Assembly (NCBI GenBank): GCA_016286035.1 | Contig: JAEERY010000089.1 | Location: 1 to 34,052 of the forward strand | Length of the DNA stretch: 34,052 bases | Direction of reading: 5' to 3' | Source of the DNA: Lachnospiraceae bacterium | GTDB taxonomy: Bacteria > Bacillota > Clostridia > Lachnospirales > Lachnospiraceae | In this document: positions 7,805-15,388 of the stretch, piece by piece | Position numbering within the stretch: the first letter of the stretch is position 1 | Layout: each line of letters begins with the position of its first letter | Notes under the pieces: generated by a model | Database searches by the model: none | Told to the model about the DNA's origin: nothing | Seen by the model: only the letters and a program-made list of their open reading frames with translations | Made by a program: the position numbers and the translations under genes

Positions 7805-8334
7805 TGATCTATCTCATTATAGGAACAAATTCAAGCGGTAAATCTTTGGAAGCCGAAAGGATAGCATGCTCACTGGAGGCTATAAGAAGATATTATGTGG
7901 CGACCATGCTGATATATGACGAGGACGGCAGGAAACGTGTTGAAAAGCACAGAAAGCAGCGTGAAGGAAAAGGCTTTGAGACCTTAGAGATACCGTTTGA
8001 CATAGATACTGCACTTGGCATGATTAATGATAGAAAAAGTGCTGTCGTGCTCCTGGAGTGCATATCAAATCTTGTTGGAAACGAGATGTATGAGAATCCT
8101 GAGAGAAAGGAATTATGTAAACTCAACCCCGATCTTTTTGCCGATCAGGTGGCAGCGGATGTAAGGAAACTTACTGAAGGTGTTAAGGATACGGTAATAG
8201 TCACCAATGAGTTTGTCGCTGACAAAAACAGTGATGAGATGACAAGGCTTTACATACAGCTTTGCAGCATGGTAAATGAGAGGATAAAAAGCTTTGCAGA
8301 CAAAGTGATCTGTATAAAAAAGGAGACAGCTTGA
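7804..8334 (+). CDS. cobU: adenosylcobinamide kinase/guanylyltransferase
   Basis: CobU phosphorylates adenosylcobinamide and then activates it to adenosylcobinamide-GDP. The protein has 176 residues, close to the usual length. The P-loop is GTNSSGKS (7-14), slightly diverged from the common GGARSGKS form. His49-Arg50 in KHRKQR corresponds to the guanylylated His46 region of Salmonella CobU. Next come the typical FETLEIP strand and VVLLECISNLVGNEM. The start codon shares one base with the cobT stop (TAATG). Placement between cobT and cobS supports the call despite the variant P-loop. Confidence 0.88.
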   Translation: MIYLIIGTNSSGKSLEAERIACSLEAIRRYYVATMLIYDEDGRKRVEKHRKQREGKGFETLEIPFDIDTALGMINDRKSAVVLLECISNLVGNEMYENPERKELCKLNPDLFADQVAADVRKLTEGVKDTVIVTNEFVADKNSDEMTRLYIQLCSMVNERIKSFADKVICIKKETA

Positions 8335-9107
8335 AGATATTAAGATACATTGCGGTATCATTTTCATTATATTCAAAGATTCCGATGCCACGTTTTGAGT
8401 GGAAAGAAGATGACATGGAACACAGCCTTTCATTCTTTCCTTTCGTGGGACTTGTGACAGGACTCATAGCTTATGTTATATACAGTTTGCTTACTTATTT
8501 TGAAGTGCAGGCTGTGGTAAAAGCGATAGTTTCAGTCATCATACCAATACTTGTTTCGGGAGGCATCCATCTTGACGGATATATGGATACCCAGGATGCA
8601 TTAAGATCATATAAACCAACAGAGGAAAAACTTAGGATATTAAAGGATCCACATACCGGTGCTTTTGCGATCATAGGTCTTTTCGTATGCCTTTTAGCTT
8701 CGATCGCTTCTTTGACTGTTATATTTGATAATGCAGACAATAAGCTCTTGATACTTTTGGGACTTACACTGATGCTTAGCCGAATCCTTAGCGGTTTAAG
8801 CTCCCTTTTATTAAAAAAGGCAAAAGAAGACGGGATGCTTGCAGGAGAGACAAAAAACAAAAGAAAGAGCGTTATCGTATTTTTGCTTATCCAGCTGACC
8901 GTTCTTTTTGCATGCATGTTATATATAAATATCTTTATAACACTCATGATCTTTGCAGCTTTTTTGGTATGTCTTCTTTGCTACATGTATATGACAAAAA
9001 AAGAGTTTGGCGGAGTTACGGGAGATACGGCTGGATATTTTGTGACTGTGAGTGAGACAGTTAATCTCATCGTTATCGCAATTATTGTGATGACAGGGAT
9101 CATATAG
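8331..9107 (+). CDS. cobS: cobalamin synthase (adenosylcobinamide-GDP ribazoletransferase)
   Basis: CobS is the integral-membrane enzyme that joins adenosylcobinamide-GDP to alpha-ribazole phosphate. It has 258 residues with six or seven hydrophobic segments. The N-terminal SLYSKIPMPRF and the polar active-site stretch GGIHLDGYMDTQDALRS followed by KDPHTGAFA are diagnostic. The start is a TTG at 8331 that overlaps the cobU stop as TTGA, with AGGAG (8321-8325) five bases upstream. Another family signature, GVTGDTAGYFVTVSE, is near the C-terminus. Confidence 0.93.
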   Translation: MKILRYIAVSFSLYSKIPMPRFEWKEDDMEHSLSFFPFVGLVTGLIAYVIYSLLTYFEVQAVVKAIVSVIIPILVSGGIHLDGYMDTQDALRSYKPTEEKLRILKDPHTGAFAIIGLFVCLLASIASLTVIFDNADNKLLILLGLTLMLSRILSGLSSLLLKKAKEDGMLAGETKNKRKSVIVFLLIQLTVLFACMLYINIFITLMIFAAFLVCLLCYMYMTKKEFGGVTGDTAGYFVTVSETVNLIVIAIIVMTGII

Positions 9108-9118
9108 GGTGGAATCAT

Positions 9119-10120
9119 ATGGTGGCAGAGTATTTAAAATATCATATGATCGCATTGATGATAGGGTATGTTTTGGATCTTATTATAGGAGATCCACAAG
9201 GGATACCTCATCCTGTGGTGGCTATAGGAAAGCTCATATCCTGTCTTGAAAAAGCACTGCTTAAAAAGAGATCTGATCAAAAAAAAGAATTCTTATCAGG
9301 GCTTTTATTGTGTGTCACCGTTATCATCACCACAGTTATGTTAACCACTCTGGTAACAGTAGGGGCATATCTGATACATCCCTATCTGGGGATGGCAGTG
9401 GAAGCGATACTCATCTGTTATCTTTTAGCTGCAAGATGTCTTCAAAAAGAGAGCATGAAGATATATAAGGATGTGGCTGAAAACGACATTGATAAAGCAA
9501 GAAAAGATCTTTCCATGATAGTGGGAAGGGATACAGACAAGCTTGATTATAAAGGGATACTTAAGGCTGCGGTGGAGACTGTTGCAGAGAACACATCTGA
9601 CGGTGTAATAGCACCCCTTATATATGCATCCATAGCGGGACCTGTACTCGGACTTGCCTATAAGGCAGTAAACACAATGGATTCCATGGTCGGATATCAC
9701 AATGAGAGATATGAGCATTTCGGAAAGTGTGCAGCCATACTTGATGATATCGTGAATTTCATCCCGTCAAGGTTAAGTGCGCTGTTTATCATAGCTTCCT
9801 CATTCATCTTACGTTTGTTTGATAAGGCGTACAGTCCGTTAATGGCTTTTAAGATATGGAAAAGAGACAGACTTAACCATAAGAGCCCTAACTCTGCACA
9901 GACTGAGAGTGCAGTAGCCGGATGCCTTGGATTAAAGCTTGGAGGACCTTCATTTTATGGGGGATTGTTATCTGATAAGCCATATATAGGTGATGAGATA
10001 AAAGAGATTGAAAAAGATGATATAGTGAGAGCCTGCAGGCTGATGTTTATTTCACAGGCTATGGTGCTTATCATTGCAGAGATCATACTTTATATTATTT
10101 ATGCAAATATATTATGTTAA
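9119..10120 (+). CDS. cbiB: adenosylcobinamide-phosphate synthase
   Basis: CbiB is a membrane protein that attaches the aminopropanol (phosphate) arm made by CobD to adenosylcobyric acid. The 333 residues carry the family signatures LDLIIGDPQGIPHPVVAIGK at the N-terminus, AENTSDGVIAPLIYASIAG in the middle, and NSAQTESAVAGCLGLKLGGP near the C-terminus. Several hydrophobic segments fit a membrane location. A GGGTGG ribosome site (9107-9112) precedes the ATG. It lies directly upstream of cobD, the gene supplying its substrate. Confidence 0.93.
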   Translation: MVAEYLKYHMIALMIGYVLDLIIGDPQGIPHPVVAIGKLISCLEKALLKKRSDQKKEFLSGLLLCVTVIITTVMLTTLVTVGAYLIHPYLGMAVEAILICYLLAARCLQKESMKIYKDVAENDIDKARKDLSMIVGRDTDKLDYKGILKAAVETVAENTSDGVIAPLIYASIAGPVLGLAYKAVNTMDSMVGYHNERYEHFGKCAAILDDIVNFIPSRLSALFIIASSFILRLFDKAYSPLMAFKIWKRDRLNHKSPNSAQTESAVAGCLGLKLGGPSFYGGLLSDKPYIGDEIKEIEKDDIVRACRLMFISQAMVLIIAEIILYIIYANILC

Positions 10121-10127
10121 CAATATT

Positions 10128-11174
10128 ATGAGTCACGGCGGAGATATATTCAGAAACAAAGTTAATATTGATTTCTCGGTAAACTTGAATCCTTATGATA
10201 TTTCAGAAAAGATCCTGGAAGCGATAGGTGATTGTAAGGATGAGATAGGTCATTATCCGGATATTAAACAGGAGAGTTTAAGAAATGCCTTAGCAAAAGC
10301 AGAGGGTGTTTATTATGATAACGTTATCGCAGGTAATGGTGCTTCAGAACTCTTACTTGCTATTGTCAGAGCGATAGATCCAAGTAAGGCTCTTATCATT
10401 AATCCGTGTTTTTCTTTATACAGGGTATATCTGAATACTTTGGAGAAATGTGAGGTCAAAGATATTTTCCTTAATGAAAAAGACGGCTTCAGACTTACTG
10501 AGGATATCTTATCTGAGATATCAGAAGATACTGATATCATGTTCCTTACCGATCCATGGAATCCTGTTGGCTTTAACATAGATAATGAACTTCTTATAAA
10601 GATCATTGATAAAGCCAAAAGTTTAAACATAAAGGTTGTTCTTGATCAGAGTTTTCTTATGATGTCTGATAAGGCTAAAAGTTTTGATACTTTTAAGTTT
10701 TTAGAAAGATATGATGATCTGATAATGGTAAGATCCTATACCAAATGCTTTTCATGTCCGGGTATAAGGATGGGATATGTAATAAGTTCGCCTGAAAACA
10801 TCAAAAAGATAAAAAGGCAGCTGCCTGAATGGAACTTACCTGTCATATCTTCGCATGTGATGGAAAGATGTGCACTGTTAAGCAAGGATGAGTTTTTTAC
10901 TAACAGCACTCATGAACTTATAAAAAAAGAACGTGATCATCTTATATGTGAACTTAAGAAACTTGATCTTAAAGTTTATGAGAGTGATACATCCTTTATC
11001 ATGTTTTATTCAAAAAAGGATCTGTATGAAAAGATGTTAGACAAGGGCATACTTATAAGAGACCTTTCCGATATGTTTGAGAATAAAGAAGGCTTTTACA
11101 GAGTGGCCATAAAGGATCATGAGTCAAATAAGATCCTTATAAGATGTCTGAAAGAGGTCATAAATGGAGATTGA
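10128..11174 (+). CDS. cobD: threonine-phosphate decarboxylase (PLP-dependent)
   Basis: CobD decarboxylates L-threonine O-3-phosphate to aminopropanol phosphate for the nucleotide loop. I start at ATG 10128 because the product then begins MSHGGD, the usual CobD N-terminus; an in-frame ATG at 10074 lies inside cbiB. It has 348 residues. The fold-type I aminotransferase layout is clear: GNGASELL, NPCFSLY, TDPWNPVG, and the PLP lysine Lys206 in SYTKCFSCPGIRMGY. No good ribosome site precedes it, so coupling to cbiB (stop seven bases upstream) is likely. It is more A/T-rich with more TTA/AAA codons than its neighbours. Confidence 0.9.
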   Translation: MSHGGDIFRNKVNIDFSVNLNPYDISEKILEAIGDCKDEIGHYPDIKQESLRNALAKAEGVYYDNVIAGNGASELLLAIVRAIDPSKALIINPCFSLYRVYLNTLEKCEVKDIFLNEKDGFRLTEDILSEISEDTDIMFLTDPWNPVGFNIDNELLIKIIDKAKSLNIKVVLDQSFLMMSDKAKSFDTFKFLERYDDLIMVRSYTKCFSCPGIRMGYVISSPENIKKIKRQLPEWNLPVISSHVMERCALLSKDEFFTNSTHELIKKERDHLICELKKLDLKVYESDTSFIMFYSKKDLYEKMLDKGILIRDLSDMFENKEGFYRVAIKDHESNKILIRCLKEVINGD

Positions 11175-11799
11175 ATATGTAATGCCCGATCAGATCGAGA
11201 ACAGAAGTTTTGAGATCCTGACCGAGGAATTAAAAAACATGGGTGTGATGCTTTCGGGAGATACCGCACCTGTCATAAAAAGATGCATACATACAAGCGC
11301 TGATTTTGATTATGCAAACACCTTAAAATTCTCTAAGGATGCGGTAAAAATCTTAAAGGAGCTTTTTAGAAAGAAGACTCTGATAATAACAGATACAAAC
11401 ATGGCTCTTGCGGGTATAAACAAAAAGAAGCTTTCTAATTACGGGATAGAGGCATATTGCTTCATGGCGGATGAGGATGTCGCTCTTGAAGCAAAGAATC
11501 GTCAGATAACCAGGGCTTCCGTTAGTATGGAAAAAGCGATGAGGATGAGTGATCAGGTCATATTTGTTGTCGGGAATGCACCAACGGCTCTTATCACATT
11601 GCATGAGGCATATAAGAGCGGAAAGTACAGACCTGCCTTCATAATAGGAGTGCCTGTAGGTTTTGTTAATGTGGAGGCAGCCAAGGAACTGATCCTTGAC
11701 AGCGATATCCCGTATATAGTGAACAAGGGACGAAAAGGCGGAAGCAACATCGCAGCTGCGATATGCAACGCTGTTTTGAACATGGAGCAGAAAGATTGA
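11164..11799 (+). CDS. cbiC: cobalt-precorrin-8 methylmutase
   Basis: CbiC moves the C11 methyl group to C12, converting cobalt-precorrin-8 to cobyrinic acid. The 211 residues match the family. The catalytic histidine is His43 in RCIHTSADFDY, at the same number as in Pseudomonas CobH. FVVGNAPTAL and the GVPVGFVNVEAAKE segment are also typical. The start overlaps the cobD end by 11 bases. The end is rich in GGSNIAAAICNAV, as usual for this family. Confidence 0.94.
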   Translation: MEIEYVMPDQIENRSFEILTEELKNMGVMLSGDTAPVIKRCIHTSADFDYANTLKFSKDAVKILKELFRKKTLIITDTNMALAGINKKKLSNYGIEAYCFMADEDVALEAKNRQITRASVSMEKAMRMSDQVIFVVGNAPTALITLHEAYKSGKYRPAFIIGVPVGFVNVEAAKELILDSDIPYIVNKGRKGGSNIAAAICNAVLNMEQKD

Positions 11800-12902
11800 A
11801 AAACGGTTTTACTACCGGAAGCTGTGCGGCTGCGGCAGCCAAAGCGGCCACATACATGCTTCTTGGCGGAAACAGAAAAGAGAAAATAGTCATAGAGACT
11901 CCGGCAGGTATCAGTTATGAAGCCGGAATAGAGGATATAGAGATCACTGAGGAATATGTGAGCTGTGCGGTAAGAAAGGAGTCCTGCGATGATCCGGATG
12001 TGACGGCAGGTATACTTATATATGCAAGAGCCTGTATCGTAAGTGATAAGAATAATTCTGTCATCATTAAAGGCGGTGAAGGAGTCGGAAAGGTGACCAG
12101 ACCGGGACTTGATCAAAACGTCGGTGAATCTGCGATCAATTCGGTTCCGAGAAAGATGATCACCGAAAATGTCCTTGAGATCATGGAGATGTTTGACTGC
12201 ACCGATACGGTAAAGATCGTCATATCAGTTCCGGAGGGAAGAGAGATCGCATTAAAGACGTTTAATCCCAGACTCGGTATAGTCGACGGTATATCGATAA
12301 TCGGAACAAGCGGGATAATAGAGCCAATGAGCACAAAGGCACTCATTGATACGATAAGGGTTGAGCTTAATCAGCAAAGATGTGAAGGAAAAGATCTAAT
12401 CATAGTTTCACCGGGAAATTACGGGATAGATTTTATGAGAGAAAAATACTCATACGATCTTGACCGTGCCGTTAAGTGTTCCAACTATATCGGAGATACC
12501 ATTGATATCGCTGTCAGTCTGGGTTTTAAAAAGATGCTCCTTGTGGGACATGTCGGAAAGCTCATTAAAGTCTCGGGCGGTATCATGAACACGCATTCAA
12601 AGGAAGCTGACTGCAGGATGGAGCTTTTGGCTGAGGCGGCGATAAGATGTGATGCCGATCAGGAAACACTGCTGGGGATACTTGACAGCGTATCAACGGA
12701 AGAGGCATATGAATATCTATTAAATGCGGGTATTGAGAAGGCATGCTTTGAGCATATCATGGAAAGAGTATCTTTTTATCTTAATAAGAGAGCAGAAGGA
12801 AAGATGCAGGTGGAATGCATCATATATTCAAACAGATGGGGACTGTTAGGTGCTACAAAGGATGCCGAGAGTCTGATATTAAAGGAAGTGGGTAGAATAT
12901 GA
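11796..12902 (+). CDS. cbiD: cobalt-precorrin-5B C1-methyltransferase
   Basis: CbiD uses S-adenosylmethionine to methylate C1 of cobalt-precorrin-5B in the anaerobic pathway. I choose TTG 11796: it overlaps the cbiC stop as TTGA, GGAG (11784-11787) is eight bases upstream, and the product (368 aa) begins MKNGFTTGSCAAAAAK, the family N-terminus. An in-frame ATG at 11763 would add 11 residues inside cbiC. Other family features are TKPGLDQNVGE-like TRPGLDQNVGESAIN and GFKKMLLVGHVGKLIKVSGG. The presence of CbiD with CbiG marks the cobalt-early route. Confidence 0.92.
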   Translation: MKNGFTTGSCAAAAAKAATYMLLGGNRKEKIVIETPAGISYEAGIEDIEITEEYVSCAVRKESCDDPDVTAGILIYARACIVSDKNNSVIIKGGEGVGKVTRPGLDQNVGESAINSVPRKMITENVLEIMEMFDCTDTVKIVISVPEGREIALKTFNPRLGIVDGISIIGTSGIIEPMSTKALIDTIRVELNQQRCEGKDLIIVSPGNYGIDFMREKYSYDLDRAVKCSNYIGDTIDIAVSLGFKKMLLVGHVGKLIKVSGGIMNTHSKEADCRMELLAEAAIRCDADQETLLGILDSVSTEEAYEYLLNAGIEKACFEHIMERVSFYLNKRAEGKMQVECIIYSNRWGLLGATKDAESLILKEVGRI

Positions 12903-13663
12903 TCAGTTTTGTGGGAGCAGGTCCGGGAGCGGTCGATCTTATAACAGTAAGGGGAATGAGACTGATAAGTGAAGCGGATATGATCATATATGCTGGAAGT
13001 CTTGTCAATCCCGATCTGCTTAAATATGCAAAAGAAGATGTTATCATATACGACAGCTCCAAGATGACACTTGAACAGGTAACACATCTTATGATAGAGG
13101 CAGATCATGAGAAAAAGAGTGTGGTAAGGCTTCATACCGGTGATCAGAGTGTATACGGAGCGGTAAGGGAACAGATGGATATTCTGGAAAAAAACCATAT
13201 CAGATATGAGTCTTGTCCCGGAGTGAGTGCATGCTTCGGTGCGGCATCATCCCTTGACCTTGAGTATACTCTTCCGGGTATATCACAGACCTTGATCATA
13301 ACAAGGATGGAAGGAAAAACAGCTGTACCGCAAAAGGAAAAGATAAAGCTGTTAGCTTCGCATCATGCCTCAATGGCAATATATCTCAGTACAGGAATGC
13401 TCGATAAACTTACAGAGGAACTTACAGAAGGCGGTTATGATAAGGACACACCGGCTGCCATAGTATACAAAGCAACCTGGCCCGAAGAAAAAAGATTTGT
13501 ATGCACTGTGGGTACTCTTTGCGATACGGCAAGAAAAAACAACATTACAAAGACTGCCATCGTGCTGGTGGGAGATGCGATAAAACAGTCGGGATATGAA
13601 AGATCGAAGCTTTATGATCCTGATTTTACGACCGAGTACAGAAAAGGAAACGACTGTCAGTAA
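12899..13663 (+). CDS. cbiF: cobalt-precorrin-4 C11-methyltransferase
   Basis: CbiF is an S-adenosylmethionine-dependent tetrapyrrole methylase that methylates C11 of cobalt-precorrin-4. The 254 residues begin with the family glycine loop FVGAGPGAVDLITVRG. They continue with ADMIIYAGSLVNPDLL, specific for CbiF/CobM, then RLHTGDQSVYGAVREQMD and the conserved PGVSACFGAASSLDLEYTLP. The start overlaps the cbiD stop as ATGA. It stands immediately before cbiG, whose product acts on the next intermediate. Confidence 0.94.
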   Translation: MISFVGAGPGAVDLITVRGMRLISEADMIIYAGSLVNPDLLKYAKEDVIIYDSSKMTLEQVTHLMIEADHEKKSVVRLHTGDQSVYGAVREQMDILEKNHIRYESCPGVSACFGAASSLDLEYTLPGISQTLIITRMEGKTAVPQKEKIKLLASHHASMAIYLSTGMLDKLTEELTEGGYDKDTPAAIVYKATWPEEKRFVCTVGTLCDTARKNNITKTAIVLVGDAIKQSGYERSKLYDPDFTTEYRKGNDCQ

Positions 13664-13665
13664 AT

Positions 13666-14658
13666 ATGAAAAAGACTGCCATATGCTTTACCGAAGACGG
13701 TATGCATGTATTGGAAAAACTTAACAGTGCGGCAACTTATGCGGGTATCGAAAAGATAACGGCATATTTAAGCAGAAACGATGACACGGAATATGAGGGC
13801 TTTTTAAGACCTGAAGGGACGCTGTCCGACTGGGTAAGGGACAGATTTAAAGAGCACAGTGCGATCATCTTTGTGGGGAGTGTGGGTATCGCAGTCAGGA
13901 TGATTGCGCCTTTTGTTAACGACAAGCTTTCAGACTCTCCCGTGATTGTGATAGATGATACCGGAAGGTTTGTGATCCCGATCCTTTCAGGACATGTGGG
14001 CGGTGCAAATAAACTGTCTCTGACACTGGCAAAGCTTTTGGATGCTGTTCCCGTTATTACCACATCAACGGATCTGCACGATGCTTTCAGCGCGGATGTA
14101 TATGCTAAAGAAAACAATCTTATGATAAGAAACCGTGAAGGCATAAAGAAGGTCAACGCCAAAGCCATAGAAGGAAAAGCGATAACCATTTCCTACAAGG
14201 ATTATCCTCCTAAGGAAGCGGTAGATATCATAGTGACCGATGAGACCGACAGGGAGTATTCTCTTTTGCTTTCTCCCAAACCTTACACTTTAGGAATAGG
14301 GATGAAGAAGGACAAGGATATAAAGGAAGCTGAGGAGACTATATTGAATGAACTTAACAAGCTTGATATCACAACGGATATGATATATGCCGTATGCTCA
14401 ATAGATATAAAAAAAGATGAGAAGGCGCTAAAAAGCTTCTGTGACAGATACAGCATACCGCTGATCGTATTTGACAGCGAAATGTTAAGCAGGGTAAAAG
14501 GAGATTTTTCATCTTCCGATTTTGTTAAAGAAACGGTCGGAGTCGACAATGTATGTGAGAGAGCGGCTGTTCTTGGAGCCGGAGACGGTGCTGAGCTGAT
14601 CTTAAAGAAGCAGCTTCTTAAAGGTATGACACTTGCCGTTGCAAAAAGAAGGATATGA
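13666..14658 (+). CDS. cbiG: cobalt-precorrin-5A hydrolase
   Basis: CbiG opens the delta-lactone of cobalt-precorrin-5A and releases the C2 fragment as acetaldehyde. The 330 residues show the three-part family layout: an N-terminal Rossmann-like part, a middle part with IIFVGSVGIAVRMIAP and IPILSGHVGGANKLS, and a C-terminal CobE-like domain starting YTLGIGMKKDKD and containing VCSIDIKKDEKAL. The C-terminal VCERAAVLGAGDGAELI is typical. The start lies two bases after the cbiF stop, with no strong ribosome site. Fusion to cbiH seen in some species is absent here. Confidence 0.92.
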   Translation: MKKTAICFTEDGMHVLEKLNSAATYAGIEKITAYLSRNDDTEYEGFLRPEGTLSDWVRDRFKEHSAIIFVGSVGIAVRMIAPFVNDKLSDSPVIVIDDTGRFVIPILSGHVGGANKLSLTLAKLLDAVPVITTSTDLHDAFSADVYAKENNLMIRNREGIKKVNAKAIEGKAITISYKDYPPKEAVDIIVTDETDREYSLLLSPKPYTLGIGMKKDKDIKEAEETILNELNKLDITTDMIYAVCSIDIKKDEKALKSFCDRYSIPLIVFDSEMLSRVKGDFSSSDFVKETVGVDNVCERAAVLGAGDGAELILKKQLLKGMTLAVAKRRI

Positions 14659-14659
14659 T

Positions 14660-15388
14660 ATGGGAAAGATTTATGTTGTGGGTATAGGCCCGGGTTCATA
14701 TGATATGATGACCGTTAAGGCTGACAGGACTTTGATGGACAGTGATGTTATAGTCGGCTACAAGGCATATATAGAACTTGTAAGGGAACACTATCCCGAT
14801 AAGGAATACATTGAGAGCAATATGAAGCAGGAGATAGAAAGATGTCAGATGTGTCTGTCGCTTGCCAGGGAGGGAAAGAAGGTCGCTCTTATCTGCAGCG
14901 GTGATGCGGGTGTCTACGGCATGGCATCCCCGATGCTTGAGATAGCTCATAAGGATGACTTTGAGGATATTGAGATAGTAAGCGGAGTCACGGCGGCTCT
15001 AAGCGGTGCGGCACATCTTGGAGCCCCGATAGCACATGATTTTTGCGTGATAAGTTTAAGTGATCTTTTAACGGATAAGGAACTCATAAAAGAAAGACTG
15101 CTGTCTGCCGCAAAAGCTGATTTCTGTGTGGTTCTCTACAATCCCTCAAGTCATAAGAGAAAGGATTATCTTAAATGGGCATGTGAGCTGATGATGACCT
15201 ACGCTTCTAAGGATACATGCTGCGGATATGTTATGAACATCGAAAGAGAGGGGACTAAAAAGAAACTGTGCACCCTTATGGAACTCATGGATGAACAGGT
15301 AGATATGTTCACGACTGTATTTATAGGCAACTCCAGGACCAGGATTGAAGGTGACAGACTGATCACTCCCAGAGGATATATTAACTGA
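14660..15388 (+). CDS. cbiH: cobalt-precorrin-3 C17-methyltransferase
   Basis: CbiH methylates C17 and contracts the macrocycle ring during corrin formation. I start at ATG 14660, just after the cbiG stop, with AAGAAGGA (14646-14653) as ribosome site. The product then begins MGKIYVVGIGPGSYDMMT, the family glycine loop; an in-frame start at 14633 lies within cbiG. The 242 residues include IVGYKAYIELV (CbiH/CobJ type), ICSGDAGVYGMASPMLE, VVSGVTAALSGAAHLGAP-like IVSGVTAAL, and VVLYNPSSHKRKDYL. There is no added ferredoxin or nitrite-reductase-like domain. Confidence 0.93.
   Translation: MGKIYVVGIGPGSYDMMTVKADRTLMDSDVIVGYKAYIELVREHYPDKEYIESNMKQEIERCQMCLSLAREGKKVALICSGDAGVYGMASPMLEIAHKDDFEDIEIVSGVTAALSGAAHLGAPIAHDFCVISLSDLLTDKELIKERLLSAAKADFCVVLYNPSSHKRKDYLKWACELMMTYASKDTCCGYVMNIEREGTKKKLCTLMELMDEQVDMFTTVFIGNSRTRIEGDRLITPRGYIN

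Noticed and set aside
10074-10127. Earlier ATG for cobD, inside cbiB
   Set aside because: The added residues are hydrophobic and unlike CobD; the family N-terminus MSHGGD begins at 10128.
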